Below are positions 33,654 through 44,055 of a stretch of 64,000 bases of DNA, piece after piece. The position numbers and the translations under genes were made by a program. How positions within the stretch are numbered: position 1 is the first letter of the stretch; every line of letters starts with the position of its first letter. The stretch is taken from positions 230,937 through 294,936 of the forward strand of contig JAFKEN010000007.1 in NCBI GenBank assembly GCA_017308515.1. Reading direction: 5' to 3'. The notes under the pieces were generated by a model that saw only the letters and a list, made by a program, of their open reading frames with translations, was not told the origin of the DNA and did not search any database. Origin of the DNA: Actinomycetales bacterium (GTDB taxonomy: Bacteria; Actinomycetota; Actinomycetes; Actinomycetales; Microbacteriaceae).

Positions 33654-33725
33654 GCGCGCAGGCGCCCGCCGCGCCCCGCGCGCAGGCGCCCGCCGCGCCC
33701 CGCGCTCAGGCGCCCGCCGCGCCTA
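33654..33725. repeat. Three tandem copies of a 24-bp GC-rich unit
   Basis: Units at 33654-33677, 33678-33701 and 33702-33725 are near-identical (consensus begins GCGCGCAGGCGCCCGCCGCG). They fill the gap between the TadG-like gene and the J-domain gene. The last unit ends in the TAGGGT -10 element of the J-domain gene. Confidence 0.8.
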
Positions 33726-33735
33726 GGGTGGCGCC

Positions 33736-34395
33736 ATGGATCGGGAGCGCGCCGCCGAGGTGCTCGGCGTCGCCGCCGACGCGAACCGCGCCGAGGTCTC
33801 GGCCGCGTTCCAGCGCGCGGCCCGGCGCACGCACCCCGACGCGGGCGGCGACGAGGAGGCCTTCCGCGAGGTCGCGGCGGCGCGCGACGTGCTGCTCGCC
33901 GCGGCGGGGGAGGGCCTCGCGGGCGGCGGTGCCGCCGCCGGCGCGGCGCCCGGCGGGCCGCGCCGCGCACCCGCGGGGGCGGGGTCCTTCGGCCCGGAGT
34001 CCGCGCCGCCGCGGCCGCAGGGCCCGGCGCTGCTGGCGGCGTGGGTGGCGATCCTCGCGGTCGCGGGGTTCCTCGAGGTGTACGGGGTGCCGCATCCGCT
34101 CGCCCCGTGGGAGCCGATCGCGCGGTGGTTGCTCGTCGTCGGCGGGGCGCTCGGCTTCGCGCTGAGCGGCGCGCGGTGGGCGCTCGCGCTGGGAGTGCTG
34201 GCCTACGTGGCCACGCTCGTGACGACCCTGTTCGTCACGACGCTGGGCGGCCTCGTGGGGCTGCTGCTCGCGATCCCCGCGCTCTACGGCCTCATGCTCG
34301 CGGGGCTCGCGCGGCGGCGGCTCGTGCGGCTCGCCCGCGCGGCACGGGACGGTCGGGTGCGGCCGGGTCCGGGGGCCGACGCCGCGCCGAACTAG
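33736..34395 (+). CDS. J-domain protein with C-terminal membrane segments
   Basis: 219 residues. The first 55 form a J-domain (AAEVLGVAADANRAEVSAAFQRAARRTHPDAGG) with the HPD tripeptide that stimulates Hsp70 ATPase. A Gly/Ala/Pro-rich linker follows, then four predicted helices from about residue 97. It probably recruits DnaK to the membrane. The ATG lies 6 nt behind TAGGGT (leaderless). It is not DnaJ itself: zinc fingers and peptide-binding domain are missing. Confidence 0.8.
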   Translation: MDRERAAEVLGVAADANRAEVSAAFQRAARRTHPDAGGDEEAFREVAAARDVLLAAAGEGLAGGGAAAGAAPGGPRRAPAGAGSFGPESAPPRPQGPALLAAWVAILAVAGFLEVYGVPHPLAPWEPIARWLLVVGGALGFALSGARWALALGVLAYVATLVTTLFVTTLGGLVGLLLAIPALYGLMLAGLARRRLVRLARAARDGRVRPGPGADAAPN

Positions 34396-34407
34396 GCTGG
34401 GCGGATC

Positions 34408-35523
<1,116 letters not shown>

Positions 35524-35544
35524 TCTTCCCGCGCTCGCGCTACG

Positions 35545-36072
35545 TCAGCCCTGGAAGTCCTCCGGGTCGATGTGCTCGAGGAACTCGCGGAACTCCGCGA
35601 CCCGCGCCTCCGCGTCCTCGGGGCTCTCGCTCGCGTCGGGCGTCTCGTCGGGCTCGCCGGTGAAGTCGTCGGCGACCCCGGCATCCTCGAGCACCTCGTC
35701 GGCGAGGGCGAGCGGCGCGCCGAGTCGTGAGGCGAGCGCGATCGCGTCGGAGGGGCGGCAGTCGATCACGGTCGTGCCGGTCGGCGTGCGCACCGTGAGC
35801 TCGGCGTAGTAGGTACCGTCCTCGATGCGGGTCACCGCGACGCCCGTCACCTCCGAGCCGACGGCGTCGAGCAGCTCGCGCATGAGGTCGTGGCTGAGCG
35901 GGCGCGGGGGAGTGGAGCCCTCGATCGCGATGAGGATCGAGGCGGACTCGGCGGCCCCGATCCAGATCGGCAGCACCTTGCCCTGACCGGGCTCCTCGCC
36001 GATGGGCTTGAGCAGCACGACGTGCTGGCCACGCGTGTCGATCGCGATGCTCGCGACGCGCACCGGGATCAT
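35545..36072 (-). CDS. Bifunctional nuclease family protein (DUF151)
   Basis: 175 residues. The first 130 match the bifunctional nuclease (BFN/DUF151) domain: VLPIWIGAAESASI, PRPLSHDLM, DCRPSDAIALASRLGAP. The last 45 are acidic and disordered. Family members bind or cleave DNA/RNA weakly; the role in bacteria is unsettled. The ATG has GGGAGG 6 nt upstream. It interrupts the prfB-ftsE synteny on the opposite strand. Confidence 0.88.
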   Translation of the reverse strand: MIPVRVASIAIDTRGQHVVLLKPIGEEPGQGKVLPIWIGAAESASILIAIEGSTPPRPLSHDLMRELLDAVGSEVTGVAVTRIEDGTYYAELTVRTPTGTTVIDCRPSDAIALASRLGAPLALADEVLEDAGVADDFTGEPDETPDASESPEDAEARVAEFREFLEHIDPEDFQG

Positions 36073-36201
36073 CCGCCACCTCCCGTCGTCTCCAGGCTAG
36101 CCGGGGCCCGGGGTCGTCGCCGGGCCCGCAAGCTGGGAGTCCGACTCGCGGGGAGTGTCGTGCGCCGCCGCCCGGCGCGCCCCGCCTAGCCTCGTCACGC
36201 C

Positions 36202-37361
<1,160 letters not shown>

Positions 37362-37365
<4 letters not shown>

Positions 37366-38279
37366 GGGCGGGCCTCGTGCTCTCGGAGGTCGCGCAGGGA
37401 TTCCGCCGCAACCTCTCGATGGTCGTCTCGGTGGTGCTCGTCACCTTCATCTCGCTGACCTTCTTCGGCGCCGCGATCCTGCTGCAGATGCAGATCGGCC
37501 AGATGAAGGGCTACTGGTACGACCGCGCGCAGGTCACGGTGTACTTCTGCACCGAGTACGACAGCGCCCCGTGCGACGAGACCGCGGCCAGCCAGGATCA
37601 GATCGACGCCGTGCAGGGCGAGCTCGACGGCGCGACCCTCTCGCCGTACCTCAAGGAGACGACCTTCGAGTCGAGCGACGACGCCTACCAGCTGTTCCTG
37701 CAGCAGTTCGAGGGCACCTCGGTCGCCGACATCGCGAGCCCCGACGTGTTCGGCCCCGACATCCGCATCAACATGGTCGACCCGACGCAGGCCGACATCG
37801 TCATCGATCAGATCAGCGGGATGCCGGGGGTGCAGTCCGTCCAGGATCAGCGGGCCCTGCTCGACCCGATCTTCTCGGTGCTCAACGCCGCGAGCTTCAC
37901 CGCCGTCGGGATCGCCGCGCTCATGCTCGTCGCCGCCGTGCTGCTGATCGGCACGACCATCCGGCTGAGCGCCTTCTCGAGACGCCGCGAGCTCGGCATC
38001 ATGCGCCTCGTGGGCGCCTCGAACCGCTTCATCGAGACGCCGTTCATCCTCGAGGGGGTGGGGGCCGCGCTCATCGGCGCGGTGCTCGCGAGCGGTGCGA
38101 TCGTCGTGCTCGTGCAGGTGTTCGTGCGGGGCTATATCGCTCCGAGCATGCAGAGCCAGACGATCAGCTTCGTCGGGCTCGGCGACGCGCTGCTCGTGGT
38201 GCCGATCCTGCTCGGGGTCGGAGCGCTCCTCGCGGCGCTCTCGGCGAGCGTCGCGATCCGGCGCTACCTCAAGATCTGA
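37362..38279 (+). CDS. ftsX: Cell-division membrane protein FtsX
   Basis: 305 residues, four membrane segments: one near the N-terminus ([19 protein letters not shown]), then an extracellular domain with a Cys pair ([10 protein letters not shown]) that in mycobacteria contacts a peptidoglycan hydrolase, then three C-terminal helices with [16 protein letters not shown] between them. The ATG overlaps ftsE. Its last 11 bases overlap the convergent TetR gene. Confidence 0.93.
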
Positions 38280-38943
38280 GCTCCGAGCTCCAGCCGCCCT
38301 CGTGGCGGCGCTCGATGCCGTCGAGCAGCAGGTCGAGGGCGAAGGCGAACTCGGCGTCCGAGTCGCACTCGGCGCTGGCGTGCGGGGCGGTCGTCGCCAT
38401 GCGCACGATCGAGGGGTAGCGGCTCGCGAATCCGGCGAGGGCCGCCGCGCGCTCCTCGGCTCCCTCGGGCATCGTCGGGGTCGGGAAGACCTCGCGCGTG
38501 AAACCCCACATGCGCGTGCTGAGGGCGTGCATGGCGTGGTGCACCAGGTCGGCGCTGAGGCCGCCCTCGAAGAGGCGCCGCATGATCCAGTCCATGTGCG
38601 CGAGCGCCGGTGCGCTCGCCGCGTGCCGGGTCTCGATCGCGCGGGTCGCCCAGGGGTGGGCGAGGATCTCGGCGCGGGCCGCGAGGATCCGCCGGCGCAC
38701 GGCGGGTCGCCATCCGCCCTCGGTCGAGGTGTCGGCGATGGCCTCGAGCACGGTCTCGACCATCCCGTCGACGAGCGCCTCGTGGTCGGCGACATGGTGG
38801 TAGAGCGCCATCGGCGTCACGCCGAGCGACTCGGCCAGTCGCCGCATGCTCGGCGGCTCGAGCCCGCCCTCGTCGGCGAGCTCGACCGCGCGCGCGAGCA
38901 CGGCCGCCCGGTCGAGGGCGGGACGGGGGCGCGGGCTTGACAC
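38269..38943 (-). CDS. TetR-family transcriptional regulator
   Basis: 224 residues. The N-terminal helix-turn-helix is [40 protein letters not shown] in outline (key part [16 protein letters not shown]). The C-terminal part resembles TetR_C-type domains ([19 protein letters not shown]). GTG start at 38943, 7 nt behind TACGCT on the minus strand (38956-38951). That -10 lies inside the first of two palindromes, so the gene is probably autorepressed. It is divergent from the DUF4386 gene. Confidence 0.88.
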   Translation of the reverse strand: MSSPRPRPALDRAAVLARAVELADEGGLEPPSMRRLAESLGVTPMALYHHVADHEALVDGMVETVLEAIADTSTEGGWRPAVRRRILAARAEILAHPWATRAIETRHAASAPALAHMDWIMRRLFEGGLSADLVHHAMHALSTRMWGFTREVFPTPTMPEGAEERAAALAGFASRYPSIVRMATTAPHASAECDSDAEFAFALDLLLDGIERRHEGGWSSELRS

Positions 38944-38945
38944 GG

Positions 38946-38958
38946 TATACAGCGTATA
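38946..38958. promoter_or_regulatory. TetR operator candidate 1
   Basis: TATAC-AGC-GTATA, a 5-3-5 inverted repeat that covers the -10 element of the TetR gene (TACGCT, 38956-38951 on the minus strand). The half-site is identical to that of the second site, 34 bp away centre to centre. Confidence 0.75.
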
Positions 38959-38977
38959 TCTATGGTCGGCAGAGCTG

Positions 38978-38994
38978 GCTATACGCCGTATAGC
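38978..38994. promoter_or_regulatory. TetR operator candidate 2
   Basis: GCTATAC-GCC-GTATAGC, a perfect 7-3-7 inverted repeat 52 bp before the DUF4386 ATG. It shares the TATAC/GTATA half-sites of the first site, so one TetR protein can be expected to bind both and control both genes. Confidence 0.8.
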
Positions 38995-39045
38995 TGAGGC
39001 CCACCAGGGGCCGACCCCCGAGACACCGAGTGACAGGAAGACCCC

Positions 39046-39741
39046 ATGGCCTCCACCCCCGCCCCGAACCCCGACCGCCGCCTCGCCGTGCTGACCGGCC
39101 TGCTCTACCTGCTCACGCACGTCACCTCGGTGACGGCCGCGGTGCTGTACGCGGCGGGTCTGCCCGCCGACGGCGGCCCGATCGACGCCCCGCTCGTGCT
39201 GGGCGGTGTCGCGCTCGAGTTCGTGCTCGCGCTGGGCTGCATCGGCACGGGCGTGCTCGTGTGGCGCCTGCTGCGCGAGGCCGGCCCGGCCACCGCGGCG
39301 GGATTCGCCGCCCTGCGCCTGCTCGAGGGCGCCGTCATCGTCGTCGGCACCGCGCCGATGCTCGCGCTCGTCACGCTGCAGGCGCGCGGGGCGCTCGCGA
39401 GCGGGCCTCTCGCGGCGCTCGCCGAGGGCGCGCCCGACCTCCACGCCGCGTTCTTCCTCCTCGGCCAGGGCCTGCCGATCAGCGTCAACACGATCCTGCT
39501 CGGCACGCTGCTGTGGCGCAGCGAGCGCGTGCCCCGCGCGCTGGCCGGGCTCGCGATCGCGGGCGGGGCCATCGTGCTGCTGAGCAATTCCGCCCAGCTG
39601 GCGGGGGTGATCCCGAACGGCGGCGTCGTCGCGGGCCTCGGCGCGCTGCCGATCTTCGCCTTCGAGCTGTGGTGGGCGCTGCTGCTCATCGTGCGCGGGC
39701 TGCGGCCGGCCCCGGCGGCCCGCGCCGCTGTCGTACACTGA
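39046..39741 (+). CDS. DUF4386 family membrane protein
   Basis: 231 residues, about six hydrophobic segments: [23 protein letters not shown] at the N-terminus, then [21 protein letters not shown] and [18 protein letters not shown] regions. This is the layout of DUF4386, a family often found beside TetR-type regulators. Function unknown; the TetR partner and paired operators suggest induction by a small molecule. GGAAG lies 6 nt upstream of the ATG. Confidence 0.85.
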   Translation: MASTPAPNPDRRLAVLTGLLYLLTHVTSVTAAVLYAAGLPADGGPIDAPLVLGGVALEFVLALGCIGTGVLVWRLLREAGPATAAGFAALRLLEGAVIVVGTAPMLALVTLQARGALASGPLAALAEGAPDLHAAFFLLGQGLPISVNTILLGTLLWRSERVPRALAGLAIAGGAIVLLSNSAQLAGVIPNGGVVAGLGALPIFAFELWWALLLIVRGLRPAPAARAAVVH

Positions 39742-39823
39742 TGGGCTCCCGCCCGCAGCCCGCGGCGGGGTGAGCGGCCCGCGCCCCGCGGGCACGGGTC
39801 GAAGCCGGAGAGGAGGTCGCGCC

Positions 39824-40321
39824 GTGGCGAAGAAGAAGCAGGAGGAGAAGGATCCCCGCAACCGCGTCGTCGCGACCAACCGCAAGGCGCGCCACGACTA
39901 CCTCATCGAGGACACCTACGAGGCCGGCCTCGTTCTGAGCGGCACCGAGGTGAAGTCGCTGCGCGAGGGGCGCGCGAGCCTCGTCGACGGCTACGCGTTC
40001 ATCGACGACGGCGCGGAGGCCTGGCTCGACGCGGTGCACATCCCCGAGTACCTCGAGGGCACCTGGAACAACCACGCGCCGCGGCGCAAGCGGAAGCTCC
40101 TGCTGCACAAGGAGCAGATCGTCAAGATCTCGCACAAGACGAAGGAGGGCGGGTACACCCTGATCCCGCTCTCGATCTACTTCAGCGAGGGGCGGGCGAA
40201 GGTCGAGCTCGCGGTCGCGAAGGGCAAGCGCGAGTACGACAAGCGCCAGGCGCTGCGGGAGAAGCAGGACCGGCGCGAGGCCGAGCGCGCCATGTCGACG
40301 CGCAGCCGACTGGGCGAGTAG
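39824..40321 (+). CDS. smpB: SsrA-binding protein SmpB
   Basis: 165-residue RNA-binding protein that delivers tmRNA to stalled ribosomes. Motifs: [30 protein letters not shown] near residues 20-50, [25 protein letters not shown], and a basic C-terminal tail [17 protein letters not shown]. The GTG start is fixed by AGGAGG 7 nt upstream. The tmRNA gene itself lies 2.7 kb downstream. Confidence 0.96.
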   Translation: MAKKKQEEKDPRNRVVATNRKARHDYLIEDTYEAGLVLSGTEVKSLREGRASLVDGYAFIDDGAEAWLDAVHIPEYLEGTWNNHAPRRKRKLLLHKEQIVKISHKTKEGGYTLIPLSIYFSEGRAKVELAVAKGKREYDKRQALREKQDRREAERAMSTRSRLGE

Positions 40322-40337
40322 GGCGCGCGGCGCGGCC

Positions 40338-40871
40338 TCAGCCCATCGGGCGGTAGAGGTCCTGGGTCAGGTCCGAGCCGTCCGCGGCGCTGATGCTGCA
40401 CACCGCCGAGTGGGCCCCCGCGTCGTAGTCGGCGCGCGCGGGCACGGCGAGCACCTGCACCCGGTAGTCGTCGCGGCTGTCGGCGTCCACCGCGTCGGAG
40501 AGGTAGACCGAGTACTCGAGGTAGCGCGCGCAGAGCTCGTCGCCGTAGCGGGTGAGGGTCTGATCGTCGCTGCCGAGCACCGCGGGGTCGAGCGTGAGGT
40601 CGGCCACCGCGAAGACCTGCTGGGCGTGCGCGCCGTCGCACCACACGGTCGTGTACTGCGCGAGATCGGCGTCGGGCTCGGCGAGGCACGCGCCCGGCAC
40701 GAGCGCCTCGGCGGGCGTCGGGCCGAGCAGCACGGTGGGGCGCTGGCTGAGCAGCCGCGTCGCCACCACGACCACGAGCACGGCGACGACGAGCGCCGCG
40801 AGCCCGATGCCGACGAGCACCCAGACCGGCAGACGGCGCGGCGCGGAGTCCGGGTCGGCGCTCGCGCTCAC
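40338..40871 (-). CDS. Membrane-anchored protein with septum-formation-like domain
   Basis: 177 residues. One N-terminal hydrophobic helix (PVWVLVGIGLAALVVAVLVVVV), then an extracytoplasmic domain with VPGACLAEP and TVWCDGAHAQQVFAV, a Cys/Cys/His spacing like that of the septum-formation family (PF13845). Weak resemblance, so function is unproven. GTG at 40871 lies 7 nt behind TACGGT on the minus strand (40884-40879), inside a palindromic promoter shared with the divergent gene. Confidence 0.65.
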   Translation of the reverse strand: MSASADPDSAPRRLPVWVLVGIGLAALVVAVLVVVVATRLLSQRPTVLLGPTPAEALVPGACLAEPDADLAQYTTVWCDGAHAQQVFAVADLTLDPAVLGSDDQTLTRYGDELCARYLEYSVYLSDAVDADSRDDYRVQVLAVPARADYDAGAHSAVCSISAADGSDLTQDLYRPMG

Positions 40872-40877
40872 GAGCGC

Positions 40878-40884
40878 TACCGTA
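40878..40884. promoter_or_regulatory. Symmetric bidirectional -10 element
   Basis: The 19-bp gap between two divergent GTG starts contains CGCTAC-C-GTAGCG (40875-40887), a perfect palindrome. It gives a TANNNT -10 on each strand: TACCGT on the plus strand (40878-40883) ends 7 nt before GTG 40891, and TACGGT on the minus strand (40884-40879) ends 7 nt before GTG 40871. Both transcripts would be leaderless. Confidence 0.65.
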
Positions 40885-40890
40885 GCGGAT

Positions 40891-41538
40891 GTGGCGTCCC
40901 CCTCCGGCGACCGCGGCATCCAGCTCGCGAGCGCGCTGCTGCTCGGGCTCATCTCGGTCGTGACCGCCCTGGGCGTGCTGCAGTCGGGGGCCTGGGCGCT
41001 CGAGTCGGAACGGCACGGGCTCAACTCGGCCGACGCGCGCGACCAGGGCATCTCGGCGCGCGTCGTCGCCTCGCAGGACGAGCGCACCGACCGCGAGCAG
41101 GGCCTCGTCGCGCGCGACGAGAGCCGTGCGACCGACGCGGCGCTCGCGGCCGACGACCTCGAGGCCGCCGTGCTGCACAGCCTCCGGGTCGAGTCGGCGC
41201 TGACGAGCACCTCCGAGGGCTTCCGCCCCGCGTGGGAGGCGTGGTCGGCGGCGGGCTTCACGCCCGAGGCGGCGCCGGACCGCGATCCGGCCTACCTGCT
41301 CTCGCTCTACGGCCACCCCGACTCGCTCGCCGCCATCTCGCGGGTCGAGGACGGCATCGCCGGCTCGTACGACGACCGCGCCGCCGTCTTCAACCAGGCC
41401 GCGCTCCTGCACGCGCTCGCGCTGTTCCTGGTCGGCGTCGCGACGGCCGGCCGGCTGGCGCTCGCGCGCGTCATCGTGCTGAGCGCCGGAGGCGCCGCGT
41501 TCCTCGCCGGCCTCGTGCTGATGGCGACGGCGCTGTGA
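40891..41538 (+). CDS. Membrane protein of unknown function (paralogue 1)
   Basis: 215 residues. One N-terminal helix (LASALLLGLISVVTALGVLQSGAW), a long soluble region with a QDERTDREQGLVARDE-type helical stretch and a WEAWSAAGFTPEAAPDRDP motif, then two C-terminal helices. The next gene has the same plan and a similar WQAWVEADFAPEAVPLGD motif, so they look like duplicates. GTG start behind the symmetric promoter. No family recognised. Confidence 0.65.
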   Translation: MASPSGDRGIQLASALLLGLISVVTALGVLQSGAWALESERHGLNSADARDQGISARVVASQDERTDREQGLVARDESRATDAALAADDLEAAVLHSLRVESALTSTSEGFRPAWEAWSAAGFTPEAAPDRDPAYLLSLYGHPDSLAAISRVEDGIAGSYDDRAAVFNQAALLHALALFLVGVATAGRLALARVIVLSAGGAAFLAGLVLMATAL

Positions 41539-42218
41539 GCGCGCAGGAGCCGAGCGCGCAGGGGCCGAGCGCGCCCGTGCCGACCCGTCCGCCGCGCGCG
41601 CCGAGCCCCGCCCTCGAGGTCGTGGTCTCGGTGCTGCTGGGCCTCGTCTCCGCGGCGACCGCGCTCGGCGCCTACCAGGCGGCGAACTGGTCGATCGAGG
41701 CGGGCGCTCTGCACGAGGTGTCGCAGGAGCTGCGCGACCGCAACCTCGGCGACTACCTCACCGGGGCGCTCGCCTTCGACGACGACTCCACGAAGCTCGC
41801 GCAGGCGATCGCGCTCGAGGCCGAGGTGCAGCTCGACCCGAGCCGCGAGGGCGAGGTGCGCGCCGAGCAGCAGCGGCTGCTCGAGGCCGCGAGCCCCGGC
41901 GTCGCCCAGCAGTGGCAGGCCTGGGTCGAGGCGGACTTCGCTCCCGAGGCCGTCCCGCTCGGCGACGCCTACCGCGAGGAGCTGTTCCTCGAGCCGGCGT
42001 CGGCGAACCGCGCCTCCGCGTTGACCTACGAGCTTGCGATGGATCTCGAGCACCGCAGCGTGACCCTCACCGCCGCCGCGGTCGTCTTCGCCCTCGCGCT
42101 GCTGCTGCTGGGCGTCGCGGGCGTCGCCGCGCGGCACGCGTCGATGCTCGTGCTGACCGGGGGAGGGGCGCTCGCCTTCGCCGTCGGCCTCATCGTGACG
42201 GTCGCGACGATCCTCTAG
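41535..42218 (+). CDS. Membrane protein of unknown function (paralogue 2)
   Basis: 227 residues. A Pro/Ala-rich start, one helix (VVVSVLLGLVSAATALGAYQAANW), a soluble helical region with WQAWVEADFAPEAVPLGDAY, and two C-terminal helices. GTG start overlaps the stop of paralogue 1 (GTGA), so the two are coupled and may act as a heteromer. Its 3' end overlaps the convergent SIMPL gene by 29 bp. No family recognised. Confidence 0.65.
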   Translation: MSAQEPSAQGPSAPVPTRPPRAPSPALEVVVSVLLGLVSAATALGAYQAANWSIEAGALHEVSQELRDRNLGDYLTGALAFDDDSTKLAQAIALEAEVQLDPSREGEVRAEQQRLLEAASPGVAQQWQAWVEADFAPEAVPLGDAYREELFLEPASANRASALTYELAMDLEHRSVTLTAAAVVFALALLLLGVAGVAARHASMLVLTGGGALAFAVGLIVTVATIL

Positions 42219-42888
42219 CGGAGAAGCGCGCCTCGACCCCCGCGGCGACCTCGATCTCGCCGGGCGTGAACTGCAGGCCGGGCCCGCTGTCGAAGGACGC
42301 GCTGCGCTGCGCCATCATCTCCATCTTCGGCGCGGGGGCGCCCCCGTCGGGTCGCCCGGCGTCGAGCAGGCCGGGGTCGGCGAGCGAGACCGGCTCCGGG
42401 GCGCCGAGCCCGAGCGCGGCTGCGAAGTCGGCGGCCCGCTCGAGCGCGTCGCGCACGGCCTCGCCGCGCGCCGCGCGCAGGGTCTCGCGTTCGGTCGCCT
42501 CCGTCAGGCGCCACGAGATGCCCGCGATCTGCACGCCGTCGACCGCGGAGAACTCGTCGGCGAAGCGCGCGAGCGCCTCCGGGTCGTCGAACTCGGCCCG
42601 CACCTCGAGGCTCGCGGTGTGCACGAGCGGCAACTGCTGGCCGTTCTGATCCCACGGGCGGTGGCTGCCGACCTGCATGCCCTGCGCCGACCAGCTGCGC
42701 ACCGGGCCGGCCTCGGCATCGTGCACGCCCCGCAGGGCCTCCTGCAGCCGGGCCGAGAGCTCGGTCGCCCGCGCGACGACCTCGTCGCGCTCCGGTCCGT
42801 CGACCGCGGCGACGGCGACGAGGTGGGCGCGCTCGGCGGTGCGGCGCAGCCGCGCGGAGCCCGCGACGGTGAGGACGACATCGGTCAT
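42190..42888 (-). CDS. SIMPL domain (DUF541) protein
   Basis: 232 residues, no clear signal peptide. The features of DUF541 proteins are present: VVLTVAGSARLRRTAERAHL at the N-terminus, SVQGMQVGSHRPWDQNGQ-like middle (read as WSAQGMQVGSHRPW), VQIAGISWRLTEATERETLRAARGEAVRDALERAADFAAALG in outline near 140-180, and a Pro/Met tail. Family function is unclear; members are often periplasmic. Upstream lies the tmRNA promoter region. Confidence 0.8.
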   Translation of the reverse strand: MTDVVLTVAGSARLRRTAERAHLVAVAAVDGPERDEVVARATELSARLQEALRGVHDAEAGPVRSWSAQGMQVGSHRPWDQNGQQLPLVHTASLEVRAEFDDPEALARFADEFSAVDGVQIAGISWRLTEATERETLRAARGEAVRDALERAADFAAALGLGAPEPVSLADPGLLDAGRPDGGAPAPKMEMMAQRSASFDSGPGLQFTPGEIEVAAGVEARFSARGSSRPSR

Positions 42889-43046
42889 GGCGCCATCCTC
42901 GCATCGGCGCCGAGGGGGCGGTAGGATGGGAGGCTGCCCGGCGGTGACCGCACGGGCTCGCGGGCGGGTCGGGTGATCCGCCGGTGACAACTCCACAGCG
43001 CGTGATGACGGCCCGTCCGCCCGGTTCCGACCGGCGGGCGCTGCAC

Positions 43047-43416
43047 GGGGATGATCGGTTTCGACATCGCCTGAGAAGCTGCGAGAAGCGGGCCGAGGAT
43101 GCAGGGTTATCTCGTTAACGATCTCTGCGACCAATAGGTGCCAATGCTAAGCGCACCGACTTCGCTCTCGCCGCCTAAGGCGGAGTAGGAGTCCGTCAGT
43201 CCGGGTTCGTCCTCGCCCCGGATCCTGGCGTCATCAAGAGGACTCGCTGCTCACCTGAGTCTCAGGGGTGAGCGGGACTTGCACTGAGGCTGGGCTCGTC
43301 GACCTAGATGCTCGTGGCAAAGGTCGGAGCCGAGCAGAACGCTTTCACGAGCTGCGCCCGGAGAAGGCGCAGGTCCTCAGCGATGGACGGGGGTTCGATT
43401 CCCCCCATCTCCACCA
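43047..43416 (+). ncRNA. ssrA: tmRNA (ssrA)
   Basis: 370-nt tmRNA. The acceptor stem pairs GGGGATG (43047-43053) with CATCTCC (43406-43412, one G-U), followed by A and the encoded CCA (43414-43416). The T-arm GGTTCGATTCC lies near 43392. The tag frame is 43140-43178: A-N-A-K-R-T-D-F-A-L-A-A then TAA, ending in the protease signal ALAA. Works with SmpB (39824-40321) to rescue stalled ribosomes. Confidence 0.95.
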
Positions 43417-43499
43417 CGGGTCCCCGCCGACGGCGGTGATCCGGTCGTCGTCACGCGCTGCGGAGGGTCGCCGGCCGCTCGCGCCGGGCCGCGCCGCGC

Positions 43500-43913
43500 T
43501 CAGCGTCGGGTGAGCTTGACCACCGGGATCGTGCGGGAGGTCTTCGCCTGGTAGTCGGCGAAGCCGGCCGCCTTCGCGGTGATCCGCTCCCAGGCCTCGT
43601 CGCGCTCGGGGCCCTCGAGCACGCTCGCGCGCACCGCGACGGTGCCGTCGTCGGCGGTCTCGATCTCGACGTCGGGATGCGCGAGCAGGTTATGGAACCA
43701 CGCCGGGTGCTCCGGGGCGCCCGCCTTCGAGGCGACGATGAGCCAGCCGTCGTCGCTCGTGCGGAAGCTCATGACCGGGGCGATGCGCGCCGTGCCGGTC
43801 TTCGCGCCGACGTGGTGCAGCAGCACGAGCGCGCGGCCCCACTGGCCGGTGCGGCCGCCGTTCTCGCGGAACTCGGCGATGACCCTGTCGTTCCAGCTCT
43901 GCGTGCCGCTCAC
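43500..43913 (-). CDS. Nitroreductase/quinone reductase family (Ddn-like, deazaflavin-dependent)
   Basis: 137 residues, a split-beta-barrel flavin fold. Motifs: GQWGRALVLLHHVGAKTG near 26-43 and GWLIVASKAGAPEHPAWFHNLLAHPDVEIE near 55-85, typical of the F420-binding Ddn family. Likely reduces quinones or other electrophiles with reduced F420. AGGAGG directly abuts an ATG at 43919, so that ATG is unlikely; the GTG two codons on has 6-nt spacing and is used here. Confidence 0.85.
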   Translation of the reverse strand: MSGTQSWNDRVIAEFRENGGRTGQWGRALVLLHHVGAKTGTARIAPVMSFRTSDDGWLIVASKAGAPEHPAWFHNLLAHPDVEIETADDGTVAVRASVLEGPERDEAWERITAKAAGFADYQAKTSRTIPVVKLTRR

Positions 43914-44055
43914 GCGCATCCTCCTGCCGCCGCCCCGAGCCGGGCGGTTGGGCCAGTATGGCCCGCACCGAGGCCGCCGCGCCGGGTCGAGGAGGCGTCC
44001 GCTCGCCGGTGCGGCAGACTGGCCGCAACCGCCCGCCGACCCGAGGAGTGCCCGC

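Noticed and set aside
33614..33735. Small gene between the pilin genes and the J-domain gene
   Set aside because: The sequence is a 24-bp tandem repeat with no start signal.
43268..43513. 81-codon frame inside the tmRNA 3' half
   Set aside because: It lies within the folded tmRNA and runs through its acceptor end.
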